Assembly (NCBI GenBank): GCA_947626005.1
Contig: CANQQM010000008.1
Location: forward strand, 1-42,727
Length of the DNA: 42,727 nucleotides
Source: an uncultured Clostridia bacterium
GTDB lineage: Bacteria; Bacillota; Clostridia; Christensenellales; Borkfalkiaceae
Direction of reading: 5' to 3'
A program made the position numbers and the translations under genes. The notes under the pieces were generated by a model that saw only the letters and a program-made list of their open reading frames with translations, had not been told where the DNA came from and searched no databases. Shown here in pieces: positions 8,401 through 16,164 of the stretch. Numbering within the stretch: position 1 is the first letter of the stretch; the number at the start of each line of letters is the position of its first letter.

Positions 8401-9052
8401 TGTGTTCTTCGACCGCTTCGTCTCCGAATCCATCTCCAACTTCGATTCGCTGCGCGACGAGGCGATCGATAAACTCAAGCGCGCAAACGACCTCGGGGCA
8501 GACGATCTTCTTCCCGAAAACCTTGCGCTCTACTACACCTTCACCTTCTTCGATTCCGCCGACTACCTCCGCTACGACGCGTCGCAGGATACCGAAAAGC
8601 TCGGCAACCACTGGGCGAATTACGTTCAGTCCGAGCACGACGAAGAGGTCATCTGGCTGCACTGCACCGACCCCGTCGGAAACCTCCTCGGCACCACCTC
8701 CCCCTCCGACGCCGTCTTTATCGACTACAGCGCCGTAGAGCAGACGGTGACGCCGCTCGACCTCAGCGTCGATGACGAGCCCGCCGACGATCACGACCAC
8801 TCCGCGACCGATGAGAATGCGCAAAAGCCCAACATCTGGCTTCTCATCTCCTCCGGGGCCCTTGCCTTCGTGCTCGTCTTTGTCATCATCCTTCTCATTG
8901 TCCGCCGCGTGCTTGCACGGGTGAAGAAGAACTCCTCCGCGAAACCCAAGAAGGAGAAGAAGGAAAAGACGAAGGCGCCGAAAGCGCCCAAGGCACAGCC
9001 CGAAGAGAAACCCGCCGCGCCCAAGGACGAGAACGACCCTTACAACGAATAA
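5405..9052 (+). CDS. Large surface protein: lipobox, three CBM-like modules, C-terminal membrane helix
   Basis: Unrecognised 1215-residue exported protein. The N-terminus is a signal peptide ending in the lipobox GVFAAC, then a Pro/Glu-rich linker and a LKNGNFEFYG segment typical of the start of CBM4/9-type jelly-roll modules. Three similar beta-sandwich modules follow. Each ends in a pair of recurring motifs: GWKQYFVYI...VDGYAFFDDV (about residues 282-327), GWVHCFFFV...CDGYAAFANF (about 574-621) and KWVTVSFYV...ADGYVFFDRF (about 961-1005). Near the C-terminus is one strong transmembrane helix (IWLLISSGALAFVLVFVIILLIV, about 1142-1165; motif split here for brevity as ALAFVLVFVIILL) and a Lys/Pro-rich tail. 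A role in surface glycan binding is inferred. Both ends appear membrane-anchored, which is odd. It has its own promoter and a terminator after the stop. Confidence 0.8.
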   Translation: MAKLFDHKRRKTAAALGVLLSATLSLGVFAACTPEETPVEEDPKPSVNDSQLLKNGNFEFYGEMDEEDVSKKLNLISSPNDWTFSSGSPSSDTASGIVDITEWDYLSRRGTELTTVEDALAKWETNSVTAYDRLQFYKDQSITSADSFELYDDYKYSIDFEDVEYLHEVTDSGAFRLHDHDAQVEAGETGILMIHNRRTSDGVRGTAQYYTSSTTITLNAGTAAKVGVWVKTSNLYHYAEADNVELTKRGGAYIGVTHTVGGTTLDQMQIKNINTKDVTENNGWKQYFVYIRANTFASTTFRIVLGLGQGSSDNRYEAVDGYAFFDDVTCDIISDADYEKAVADNTLNVPGEEGNFCELNSKADAKKFLATDRTTGAILPNNTFALDLAAGFDDFDFQSGGHEFFTVADDPLSFGLTEEVSGSRSYTSAKIDPSLADNTSSTAVEDARKSITGKFSYDELSAKAATNGYLRTAFENDFENAFPSTFSKDNILLLLSTNGAAYTAKLPAFTLPENTRMLISFFVKTSSIRTGRSGAGATLIDGENKTSITPFDSTTVSKVDIDSEDPEKSDIYKGWVHCFFFVSNETDSAKTFRIELTYGPTAIASSTKSNYCDGYAAFANFETSVLTKTQVSYATSGTYAQKVSLTQSVKDESKFDDASASGPQLEEGLSLPANYTGVLAGSNVLVDGGGKNPNKDSLADMGIFTGLLSSENADKYLPSAEEGETVPAWKTALSAHAGNATDGKTWWTNLFGNDGNGYNTAYQPLVILNTNKDKAVPSYGFFAGKTSFSADTANRITVRVKLSTGATAYIYLTDVSDPDKGFDTRLSPAMPAVTYWYDDDGNIVTKDPSGKDFDKKTDIAFTREENGLYSKAGDESGTLYANLSNFDTDDEKNLVTTDGTVAYYFNAADSKYYAYFDEETGTYSQVVEALPTTGSFVRYSKPATLPEAVIKVEGTEANKDKWVTVSFYVQTGNADKSYRVELWAGDRTDTSAGIPADGYVFFDRFVSESISNFDSLRDEAIDKLKRANDLGADDLLPENLALYYTFTFFDSADYLRYDASQDTEKLGNHWANYVQSEHDEEVIWLHCTDPVGNLLGTTSPSDAVFIDYSAVEQTVTPLDLSVDDEPADDHDHSATDENAQKPNIWLLISSGALAFVLVFVIILLIVRRVLARVKKNSSAKPKKEKKEKTKAPKAPKAQPEEKPAAPKDENDPYNE

Positions 9053-9068
9053 CGCCTAAAAACGTTCT

Positions 9069-9098
9069 CCGGCGGGCTTTTGCCCGCCGGAATTTTAT
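9069..9098 (+). terminator. Intrinsic terminator between the surface protein and pnuC
   Basis: A 9-bp perfect stem (CCGGCGGGC/GCCCGCCGG) with a TTTT loop is followed by AATTTTATTT. It ends only about 10 bp before the pnuC ATG, so it acts both as the terminator of the upstream gene and as structure in the pnuC leader. Confidence 0.8.
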
Positions 9099-9100
9099 TT

Positions 9101-9799
9101 ATGAAACACATCCTCGGCTTTTTCCGTTCCTTTACGGTGTTCGAAGGAATTCTCTTTTCGGGCTCGGTCGCGGCCGTCGTCCTCTCCTTCGTGCTCCTTC
9201 ATAATACCGACTATCTGAACCTCGTCGGCGCCCTTCTCGGCGTGTGCGGGCTCATTCTCGTTGCCAAGGGAAATGTCGCCGGGCAGGCGGTCTGCGTGCT
9301 CTTTTCGCTGTACTACGGATACGTCTCCTTCCTCTTCCGCTACTACGGGGAGATGATCACCTACCTCGGTATGACCGCCCCCATCGCCGTCGCGGCGGTC
9401 GTCGCATGGTTCCGCCACCCGTCCGATCGGGGCAGGATCGAAGTGGAGGTGAGAAGCCCTCCTCTAAAGGAGTACTTCTCCATTCTCCTTCTCGACCTCG
9501 GCGTCACCGTCGCCTTCTACTTCCTTCTCGGCGCCTTCGAAACGCGCAACCTCGCATGGAGCACCGTCTCGGTGACGACGAGCTTCGCCGCCGTCCTCCT
9601 CACCGCGCGGAGGAGCCCCTTCTACGCCCTTGCGTACGCGCTCAACGACGTCGTCCTCATTGTTTTATGGGCGCTTGCGGCGCGGGAGGACCCCGAAAAT
9701 TACGCCCTCGTGACCTGTTTTTGCGCCTTTCTTCTCAACGATCTGTACGGGTTTTTCAACTGGCTCAGAATGCAGCGGCGGCAGCGGAACACAAAATAA
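9101..9799 (+). CDS. pnuC: PnuC-type nicotinamide riboside (vitamin) transporter
   Basis: PnuC proteins are SWEET-like seven-helix facilitators that bring in nicotinamide riboside for NAD synthesis; relatives carry thiamine or riboflavin. The 232-residue protein is almost wholly hydrophobic, starts with MKHILGFFRSFTVFEGILF, and ends with the family-typical ALNDVVLIVLW and LLNDLYGFFNWLRM segments (Asn and Trp of the substrate pocket region). The ATG at 9101 is preferred; the earlier TTG at 9080 lies inside the terminator hairpin. No Shine-Dalgarno sequence is visible outside that hairpin, which is unusual in this window. Substrate could be another vitamin; the family call is good. Confidence 0.85.
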   Translation: MKHILGFFRSFTVFEGILFSGSVAAVVLSFVLLHNTDYLNLVGALLGVCGLILVAKGNVAGQAVCVLFSLYYGYVSFLFRYYGEMITYLGMTAPIAVAAVVAWFRHPSDRGRIEVEVRSPPLKEYFSILLLDLGVTVAFYFLLGAFETRNLAWSTVSVTTSFAAVLLTARRSPFYALAYALNDVVLIVLWALAAREDPENYALVTCFCAFLLNDLYGFFNWLRMQRRQRNTK

Positions 9800-9803
9800 T
9801 TTA

Positions 9804-9830
9804 CGGGGAGGCAGCTGCCTCCCCGCTTCT
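9804..9830. terminator. Bidirectional terminator between convergent pnuC and the rRNA methyltransferase
   Basis: A 22-bp perfect palindrome (CGGGGAGGCAG/CTGCCTCCCCG) lies between the two convergent stop codons, followed by CTTCTTTTC on the plus strand and TAAATTATTTTG on the minus strand. Confidence 0.82.
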
Positions 9831-9832
9831 TT

Positions 9833-11131
9833 TCAATTGTCCCTCGAAAAGAGGCGAAGCCCCTTCGGAAGGTGGTTTTTTACCACCCCGTCCACGCATT
9901 TTCCGAGGCCGAGGGGGAAATCCCCCGCCCCGACGGCGCACCATCCGTCCGCAAGGGGGGAAGGAACGGTCTCCCCGCGGAGGTACCTCTTCGCCTCTTC
10001 CCGCGAGAGGGACAAAAATCGCCGAAAGTCCCCCTTCTTTCCCGCCATGACGAGGGCGTGGGCGGGCTTAAAGCGCTTGCCGTCCCACTCACCCGCCTCC
10101 ACGCCGAGGCGCAGACAGCGCAGCCCCGAAAGGTCGGGGGCGTCCTCGGGGAGAAGGTACATCCTCCCGTCGGGAAGGACGGCCAAGGGGCGGTTTTTCG
10201 GGGAGGAAAAGAAGTCGGCGGCAAAGGCGGCAAAGGCGCCCTCCGCCGCCCTGTTTTCACGAAAACGGGATTTTGGAAATTTCCGCCTCTCCCCCTCCCG
10301 CTTTTCGAGCAGAGCGGCGAAATGCCCCTCCCCGCGCACGCGGTGCGGATAGAGTTTTTCGGAAGAAATAAGGGAAAATTCGGGATGACGGGCAAGGAAG
10401 GCCTCGATCTGCCACTCGTCCTCCTCCTCCGCAAAGGTGCATGTGGAGTAGACGAGCTTGCCGCCCGCCGAGAGAAGTTCCGCCGCGCAGTCGAGGATCT
10501 CCCTCTGGCGGAGGGCACAGCGGGTGACGTTCCCTTCGCTCCATTCGGGAAGCGCGTTCGGCTCCTTCCTGAACATCCCCTCCCCCGAACAGGGGGCGTC
10601 GACGAGGACTTTGTCGAAGCAGGAGGGAAACTTCTTTTTAAGCGCCTCGGGGGAGGCGCTTACGACGGCGCAGTTTACGATCCCCATCCGCTCGACGTTG
10701 GAAGAGAGGATCTTCGCCCGCGCGGGGTCGATCTCATTGGCAACGAGAATACCCTCTCCCCCCATTTCGGCGGCGAGACGGGTCGTCTTGCCCCCGGGGG
10801 CGGCGCAGAGGTCGAGCACCCTCTCCTTCGGCCGTACCCCGAGAAGGGGGGCGGCGCACATCGCCGAGGGCTCCTGTAAATAGTAAAGCCCCGCGAAGTG
10901 CCAAACATCCGCGCCGGGCTTTTCCTCCGAAAGATAGAAGCCGTCTTTCTCCCACGGGACCCTCCCTTCGAGGGGAAAGGGCGCAAGGGAAGCAAATTCC
11001 TCCGCCGAACATTTCAGGGAATTGACGCGGAGGCCCTTTACGGCCTCCCCTCGATAGGAGCGGAGAAATTCCTCGAATTCACCCCCGAGGCGGGAGCGCA
11101 TCCTTGTTAAAAAAGCTTCGGGGAGGTCCAT
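9833..11131 (-). CDS. rsmF: RsmF/NSUN-family rRNA (cytosine-C5) methyltransferase
   Basis: SAM-dependent enzyme that methylates C5 of a cytosine in ribosomal RNA. The 432-residue protein starts MDLPEAFLTRMRS, which gives the expected family length; the ORF track starts 70 codons too early inside the neighbour. Visible features in order are an N-terminal RNA-binding region with LRVNSLK, the SAM motif I DLCAAPGGKTTRLA, the catalytic motif DAPCSGEGMFRK and the nucleophile motif YSTCTF. A C-terminal part with GRMYLLPE and RFKPAHAL is typical of RsmF with its PUA-like extension. It follows the exonuclease gene by 1 bp and is the last gene of the serS operon. Confidence 0.92.
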   Translation of the reverse strand: MDLPEAFLTRMRSRLGGEFEEFLRSYRGEAVKGLRVNSLKCSAEEFASLAPFPLEGRVPWEKDGFYLSEEKPGADVWHFAGLYYLQEPSAMCAAPLLGVRPKERVLDLCAAPGGKTTRLAAEMGGEGILVANEIDPARAKILSSNVERMGIVNCAVVSASPEALKKKFPSCFDKVLVDAPCSGEGMFRKEPNALPEWSEGNVTRCALRQREILDCAAELLSAGGKLVYSTCTFAEEEDEWQIEAFLARHPEFSLISSEKLYPHRVRGEGHFAALLEKREGERRKFPKSRFRENRAAEGAFAAFAADFFSSPKNRPLAVLPDGRMYLLPEDAPDLSGLRCLRLGVEAGEWDGKRFKPAHALVMAGKKGDFRRFLSLSREEAKRYLRGETVPSPLADGWCAVGAGDFPLGLGKCVDGVVKNHLPKGLRLFSRDN

Positions 11132-11132
11132 A

Positions 11133-12089
11133 CTACACTTCCCGAAGCACGCTTTCGATATTCTCGAGCGGAATGAACGCCGCGCCGCTTTGAATGGCGC
11201 TCTGGAAGCGCGTTCCGCCCTGCCCCCGTGCGATGTAGACGTTGCACTCGGCGGGGTGGGAGGTGTACTTCCCGCCCGATTTGAAGATGGCCGCCACCAG
11301 CCGTACGGAGAGCGGAACGTCCGTCTCGACGTCCTTCGCAAAGCAGAACACCTTGCCCTCGAGCGATCCGCCGCGGGCCCTTCTGTGCATATATTTATTG
11401 ACGTAGCGGTAGAATTCGTCGTGCGCCTTTGCCCGCGCCTCCCGCTGTTCGTCGCGTTCGGCGATATAGCTTTTGTACCCCGCCGAGACGGGGGGCTTCA
11501 TCTCGTAGGCGGCGATCCTTCCGCCGCGGATGTTGTAGCGGGCGACGAGCTCCTGAACGGTCACCCCTTCCCGCTTGCAGAGCGCCTCGCAGACGCGCAT
11601 GGTCGCATAGGCGTCGTCGACGGCACGGTGCGGGGTGAATTCGACGCCGAGCGCCTCCGCCATCGCCCCGAGCCCGTATTGGCGGGTGTAGTCGCGCTCC
11701 GTGTTCATATAGAAGAACTGCGTGTCGTGGAATTCGAAGCGGAAGGAGGGCAATTTGTAGCGCTTTGTCTCGAGGTTGAGATAGTTGACGTCGTTCATCG
11801 TCGCATGGCCGAGGACGATGGCGTTCTTATCCTCGAGGAGGGACTTTATCTTCCTGTACGCCGCGGGGAAGGCGGGGTACTTCTTGAAATCCTCGTAGCT
11901 GTAGGGCAAGACCAAGCCCTCGCCGCCCTTCCGGTCGGTGAGGTGGAACTTCCCCTTCGGATCCATGAGGATATCTTCGCGCTTTAATACTTCGAACCGT
12001 TCATCCGTGACGACATAGCCGAAGGCGCAGATCTTGGCGACACTCTTGAACACGCATGCGCATTCGATATCGAAAAAGACGTAATTCAC
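11133..12089 (-). CDS. DnaQ-like 3'-5' exonuclease with BRCT-like C-terminus
   Basis: 318-residue exonuclease of the DEDDh superfamily. The Exo I motif VFFDIECA gives Asp and Glu at residues 7 and 9, a central region with HDTQFFYMN supplies the Exo II area, and the Exo III motif HRAVDDAYAT carries the His and final Asp. The last ~80 residues (GSLEGKVFCFAKDVE through YIARG) look like a BRCT domain, a pairing seen in Gram-positive DnaQ-like proteins thought to act in repair. Start is a GTG overlapping the serS stop (GTGA). Exact substrate is unknown; it is too small for a DNA polymerase and lacks helicase motifs. Confidence 0.85.
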   Translation of the reverse strand: MNYVFFDIECACVFKSVAKICAFGYVVTDERFEVLKREDILMDPKGKFHLTDRKGGEGLVLPYSYEDFKKYPAFPAAYRKIKSLLEDKNAIVLGHATMNDVNYLNLETKRYKLPSFRFEFHDTQFFYMNTERDYTRQYGLGAMAEALGVEFTPHRAVDDAYATMRVCEALCKREGVTVQELVARYNIRGGRIAAYEMKPPVSAGYKSYIAERDEQREARAKAHDEFYRYVNKYMHRRARGGSLEGKVFCFAKDVETDVPLSVRLVAAIFKSGGKYTSHPAECNVYIARGQGGTRFQSAIQSGAAFIPLENIESVLREV

Positions 12090-13372
12090 TTCTTAGGGAC
12101 GATCTCCTTCTGTCCGCCCATGTAGGGGCGCAGCACCTCGGGGATGTTGACGCTCCCGTCGGCGCGGAGGTGGTTCTCGACGAATGCGATGAGCATGCGC
12201 GGCGGCGCCACCACGGTGTTGTTGAGCGTATGGGCAAATTTGTTCCCCGTTGCGCTCTTATAGTGGATCCCGAGGCGGCGCGCCTGTGCGTCGGTCAGGT
12301 TGGAGCAGGAGCCGACCTCGAAGTACTTCTTCTGGCGGGGCGACCACGCCTCGACGTCGACGCTGCGGTATTTGAGGTCGGCAAGGTCGCCCGAGCAGCA
12401 CTCGAGGGTGCGGACGGGAATGCACATCGAGACGAAGAGCTCGACGGTATAATTCCACATTTTCTCGTACCATGCCTCACTTTCTTCGGGTTTGCAGATG
12501 ACGATCATCTCCTGCTTTTCGAACTGGTGGATGCGGTAGATGCCGCGCTCCTCGAGCCCGTGCGAGCCCTTCTCCTTGCGGAAGCAGGGCGAATAGCTCG
12601 TAAGAAGGAGCGGAAGCTGCGATTCGTCGAGGGTGGTATTCATAAAACGGCCGATCATGGAGTGTTCGCTCGTCCCGATGAGGTAGAGGTCCTCCCCCTC
12701 GATCTTGTACATCATGCCGTCCATTTCCTCGAAGCTCATGACGCCCGAGACGACGTCGGAGCGGATCATGAAGGGCGGGATGCAATAGGTGAAGCCCTTG
12801 CCGATCATGAAGTCGCGGGCGTAGGCGAGGATGGCGGAATGCAGCCGCGCAATGTCCCCCGTCAGGTAGTAGAAGCCCTGTCCGCTCGTCTTTCTTGCGC
12901 TGGTAAGATCGATCCCCGAGAGCTTTTCGAGGATATCGACGTGATACGGGATCTCGAAATCGGGCACGCGCGGCTCGAGGAAGCGCTGCCGCTCGACGTT
13001 CTCCGAATCGTCCTTCCCGATGGGCGTATCGGGGGAGATGATGTTGGGAATGCGCATCATGACGTTTTTGAGCGCATTCGAAACCTCCGCCGTCTCCGCC
13101 TCGATCGCGGCAAGGCGGGCGGCGTCGGCGTTCACTTCCGCCTTGACCTTCTCCGCCTCCTCCGTTTTCTTTTCGCGCATGAGGACGCCGATCTGCTTGG
13201 AGAGGGCGTTGCGGGCGGCGCGGAGGGTGTCGCCCTCCGTCTGAAGGGCGCGGCGGCGGTCGTCGAGGGCGATGGCTTCGTCGACGAGCCCCACCTTCCC
13301 GTCCTGAAATTTCTTGCGGATATTTTCGCGGACGAGCTCGGGCTCGGCGCGAAGAAGTGCGATATCGATCAT
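12086..13372 (-). CDS. serS: Seryl-tRNA synthetase
   Basis: Charges tRNA-Ser (and tRNA-Sec where present) with serine. The 428-residue protein starts MIDIALLRAEPELVREN, the usual SerRS beginning, with AGAGG upstream; the ORF-track start 12 codons earlier is not supported. An N-terminal coiled-coil arm (about residues 25-105, rich in Glu/Lys/Ala) is followed by the class II core: TSEHSMIGRF, motif 2 CFRKEKGSHGLEERGIYR, the serine-pocket EVGSCSNLTDAQARR, and motif 3 TLNNTVVAPPRMLIAFVEN. NNTVVAPPR differs from the more common NGSALA.R version, a known variant type. It is first in an operon with the exonuclease and RsmF-like genes and has a strong promoter with a very short leader, so no T-box. 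Confidence 0.97.
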   Translation of the reverse strand: MIDIALLRAEPELVRENIRKKFQDGKVGLVDEAIALDDRRRALQTEGDTLRAARNALSKQIGVLMREKKTEEAEKVKAEVNADAARLAAIEAETAEVSNALKNVMMRIPNIISPDTPIGKDDSENVERQRFLEPRVPDFEIPYHVDILEKLSGIDLTSARKTSGQGFYYLTGDIARLHSAILAYARDFMIGKGFTYCIPPFMIRSDVVSGVMSFEEMDGMMYKIEGEDLYLIGTSEHSMIGRFMNTTLDESQLPLLLTSYSPCFRKEKGSHGLEERGIYRIHQFEKQEMIVICKPEESEAWYEKMWNYTVELFVSMCIPVRTLECCSGDLADLKYRSVDVEAWSPRQKKYFEVGSCSNLTDAQARRLGIHYKSATGNKFAHTLNNTVVAPPRMLIAFVENHLRADGSVNIPEVLRPYMGGQKEIVPKK

Positions 13373-13396
13373 AAGATCCTCTTTGTGTTTTTTCTC

Positions 13397-13425
13397 ATTA
13401 TACACCATTTTTTGAAGAAAGGCAA
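13397..13425 (-). promoter_or_regulatory. Promoter of the serS operon
   Basis: On the minus strand the -35 is TTGCCT (plus 13420-13425) and the -10 is perfect TATAAT (plus 13397-13402), with a 17-bp spacer. The -10 is about 24 bp from the serS ATG, giving a leader of under 20 nt. Confidence 0.85.
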
Positions 13426-13486
13426 CGTTTTACCCCCGTCAACGCACGATCGGCGGCAAAAAAATCGCAAACCGCCGTCGCTTTTT

Positions 13487-13515
13487 TTGACATTTCCCGC
13501 CCGAGCGTGTATAAT
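13487..13515 (+). promoter_or_regulatory. Consensus sigma-A promoter of the P-type ATPase
   Basis: TTGACA (13487-13492) and TATAAT (13510-13515) match the consensus exactly with a 17-bp spacer. AAAGGAGG at 13522-13529 is the ribosome binding site for the ATG at 13535, so the leader is very short and leaves no room for a riboswitch. Confidence 0.93.
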
Positions 13516-13534
13516 ATAGAAAAAGGAGGCACGC

Positions 13535-16114
13535 ATGTCCAACGAACAGCCGTTGCCCGAAGAGATCCCCGAAGAGCCCGAACGCCCCACGGAGAAGAAG
13601 CGCAGCTTTTCTTCGCGGGTACTTAGCCGCGCCGCCGAAAAGGCCGACGCGGGGCGGTCGCGCAAGGATGTGATGAAGCGCTTCAAACGCGCCAAGCACA
13701 TTCCCGCCGCCGAGGAGGTGGAGCGCTTCTCCCCCTCCCTCGACGAAGGGCTCACGGAGGGCGAGGTCGAGACCCGTTTCGGCCAGTTCCTCTTCAACGA
13801 CGTCAACAAAAAATACAGCAAATCCTACCGCAGCATCTTCCTCGGAAACATCTGCACGGTATTCAACCTGCTCTGCCTCGTCGTGGCGCTTGCCCTCGTC
13901 TATGCGGGCGCATCGTACACGCAGTTCCTCTTTGTCGTCATCTTCGGCCTCAATCTCGTCATCGGGATCGTGCAGGAGATCCTTGCGAAGAAGCAGATCG
14001 ACAAGCTCTCCGTGCTCGTCTCCTCCTCGGCGAAGGTCATGCGGAACGGCATCAAGACGGAGATCCCCGTGACGCAGATCGTCCTCGACGACGTCGTTCT
14101 CCTCGAAGCGGGACAGCAGATCCCCGCCGACTGCACCCTCGCAGACGGCAACGTCGAGGTCAACGAATCCCTTCTTACGGGCGAATCCGTCCCCGTCAAG
14201 AAGCAGCCCGGGGAGATCCTCTATGCAGGCTCGTACATCGCAAGCGGGTCCTGCCGCGTACGCGTCGAGAAGGTCGGCAAGGCGACCTACCTCAACTCCC
14301 TCACCTCCAAGGCGAAGAAGTATAAGCGGCCGCGGTCGGAGATCATGAACTCCATCCGTCTCTTTATCCGCGTCATCGGCGTTCTCATTCCCGTCATCGC
14401 GGGGCTCATGTTCTATGTCAACTGGCGGGAGATCGGGGCGCAGTCGCTTGCGATGAACGGCGTCATCGACCTTCATCACCGCATCTCCATGTCCATCCAG
14501 TTCACGGGGGCGGTCATCATCGGCATGATCCCCTCGGGGCTCCTCCTTCTCACCTCCCTCGCGATGGCGATCGGGGTAAGGAGGCTTGCGAAGAAGCAGA
14601 CGCTCGTGCAGGACCTCTACTCCCTCGAAATGCTTGCCCGCGTCAACGTCCTGTGCCTCGACAAGACGGGGACGATCACCGACGGAAGAATGACGGTCAA
14701 CGACTGCATGATCCTCAACAGCTACACCGACTTCTCCCTCGACGAGATCATGGGGAGCATGCTCTCCGCGCTCGACGACAACAATCAGACCTCCATCGCC
14801 CTCTACAACCGCTTCGGGCATTCGAATACCCTCTCCCCGACGGCGACCATTCCCTTCTCGTCGAAGCGCAAGCTCTCCGCCGTCACCTTCGGCGACACGG
14901 GGACGTTCGTCATGGGGGCGCCCGAGTTCGTGCTCCGTCCCATGCCGCCCAAGATCGATAAGATCGTCAAGCAATACGCGCAGGGCGGGCTCCGCGTGCT
15001 CGTCGTCGCCTATTCGCCCAACCCGATCAGCGGGGAACGGCTCCCGACCCTCCTTCGTCCCGCCGCCATCATCACCCTCGCCGACAACATCCGCTCGGAC
15101 GCCATCGAGACCATCAAATGGTTCCGCGAAAACGACGTCGAGATCAAGATCATCTCGGGCGACAACCCCGTCACCGTCTCAGAAGTCGCGCGGCGCGTCG
15201 GCGTCAAGAATGCGGGGAAGTACATCTCCCTCGACGGGCTCACCGATATCGAAGTCGAGAATGTGGCGACCCAGTACACCGTATTCGGCCGCGTCACCCC
15301 CGAACAGAAGGCCATTCTCGTCAAGGCGATCAAAAAGCAGGGCAACACCGTCGCCATGACGGGGGACGGCGTCAACGATATCTTGGCGCTCAAGGAGGCG
15401 GACTGCGCGATCTCCGTCGCCTCGGGCAGCGAAGCGGCGCGGAACGTCTCCCACCTCGTCCTCATGGACAACAACTTCCTCAACCTCCCCTCCGTCGTCT
15501 ATGAGGGGCGGCGGGTCATCAACAACATCAAGTCGAGCGCTTCCCTCTACATTATGAAGACGCTCTTCACGACCTTCCTCGCCATCTTCTGCTTCGCCGT
15601 CGGCTCGCAGTACTTCTTCAAGACCAACAACATGCTGCTCTTCGAGGTGCTCGTCGCGGCCATCCCCTCCTTTGTCATCTCCATTCAGCCCAACGCCGAC
15701 CGGGTCAAGGGGAAATTCATCCCCTATGTCATATCGAGGTCCATCCCGGGGGCCGTTACGCTCATGCTCTCGGTCGTCGCCGTCTATGTCATCTCCCGCA
15801 TTTTGCCTGCGGAATTTTCGGAGAACTTCCTGCCCCTTCTCGTGCTTGCGGTGACCTTCGGCGGGCTCGTGATGCTCTTCCGCATCCTCCAGCCCTTCAA
15901 CCTTCTCCGCTTCGGCACCTATGCCTTCTCCGTCGCGGTGACCATCGTGTTCCTCTCGATGCCCTTCCTCGGCAACCTCGTATTCGACAACTGGGCGGAG
16001 GTGCAGTTCTCCTTCACGCAGATCCTCTACATCGTGTGCATCATTCTGGCGGCGTTCCCCGTCTCGAATGCGCTCATGCGGCTGTGCGATCTCATGAATC
16101 CGACAAGCGAATAA
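13535..16114 (+). CDS. P-type cation-translocating ATPase (CtpE/YfgQ-like)
   Basis: 859-residue ATP-driven cation pump. A polar, charged cytosolic N-terminus of about 90 residues precedes the first helices. The actuator motif LLTGESVPV (about 212-220), phosphorylation motif LCLDKTGTIT (Asp376), and hinge MTGDGVNDILALKEAD (about 608-623) are intact, so the pump should be active. There is no heavy-metal CxxC domain and no CPC; helix M4 has MIPSGLLLL where calcium pumps have a PEGL. This pattern fits the CtpE/YfgQ-like branch, for which calcium uptake or export has been reported in mycobacteria; the ion here is inferred at best. It stands alone with a perfect promoter and a strong terminator. 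Confidence 0.93.
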   Translation: MSNEQPLPEEIPEEPERPTEKKRSFSSRVLSRAAEKADAGRSRKDVMKRFKRAKHIPAAEEVERFSPSLDEGLTEGEVETRFGQFLFNDVNKKYSKSYRSIFLGNICTVFNLLCLVVALALVYAGASYTQFLFVVIFGLNLVIGIVQEILAKKQIDKLSVLVSSSAKVMRNGIKTEIPVTQIVLDDVVLLEAGQQIPADCTLADGNVEVNESLLTGESVPVKKQPGEILYAGSYIASGSCRVRVEKVGKATYLNSLTSKAKKYKRPRSEIMNSIRLFIRVIGVLIPVIAGLMFYVNWREIGAQSLAMNGVIDLHHRISMSIQFTGAVIIGMIPSGLLLLTSLAMAIGVRRLAKKQTLVQDLYSLEMLARVNVLCLDKTGTITDGRMTVNDCMILNSYTDFSLDEIMGSMLSALDDNNQTSIALYNRFGHSNTLSPTATIPFSSKRKLSAVTFGDTGTFVMGAPEFVLRPMPPKIDKIVKQYAQGGLRVLVVAYSPNPISGERLPTLLRPAAIITLADNIRSDAIETIKWFRENDVEIKIISGDNPVTVSEVARRVGVKNAGKYISLDGLTDIEVENVATQYTVFGRVTPEQKAILVKAIKKQGNTVAMTGDGVNDILALKEADCAISVASGSEAARNVSHLVLMDNNFLNLPSVVYEGRRVINNIKSSASLYIMKTLFTTFLAIFCFAVGSQYFFKTNNMLLFEVLVAAIPSFVISIQPNADRVKGKFIPYVISRSIPGAVTLMLSVVAVYVISRILPAEFSENFLPLLVLAVTFGGLVMLFRILQPFNLLRFGTYAFSVAVTIVFLSMPFLGNLVFDNWAEVQFSFTQILYIVCIILAAFPVSNALMRLCDLMNPTSE

Positions 16115-16122
16115 AAAAATTC

Positions 16123-16153
16123 GGGGAGACGGTACGCCGTCTCCCCTTTTTTT
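16123..16153. terminator. Bidirectional terminator between the P-type ATPase and the LRR lipoprotein
   Basis: A 10-bp perfect stem (GGGGAGACGG/CCGTCTCCCC) closes a TACG tetraloop, followed by TTTTTTTA on the plus strand and GAATTTTTTTA on the minus strand; it serves both convergent genes. Confidence 0.93.
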
Positions 16154-16164
16154 ATGCTCTTTTT

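Noticed and set aside
9060-9100. NAD-related riboswitch upstream of pnuC
   Set aside because: The whole gap is 48 bp and holds only a simple terminator hairpin; no room for an aptamer and no second stem.
13373-13425. T-box leader upstream of serS
   Set aside because: The consensus -10 element is only about 24 bp from the ATG, so the leader is too short for a specifier stem and antiterminator.
13439-14974. 511-residue minus-strand ORF across the serS/P-type ATPase promoter region
   Set aside because: It is antisense to the ATPase gene with intact family motifs, and crosses two consensus promoters.
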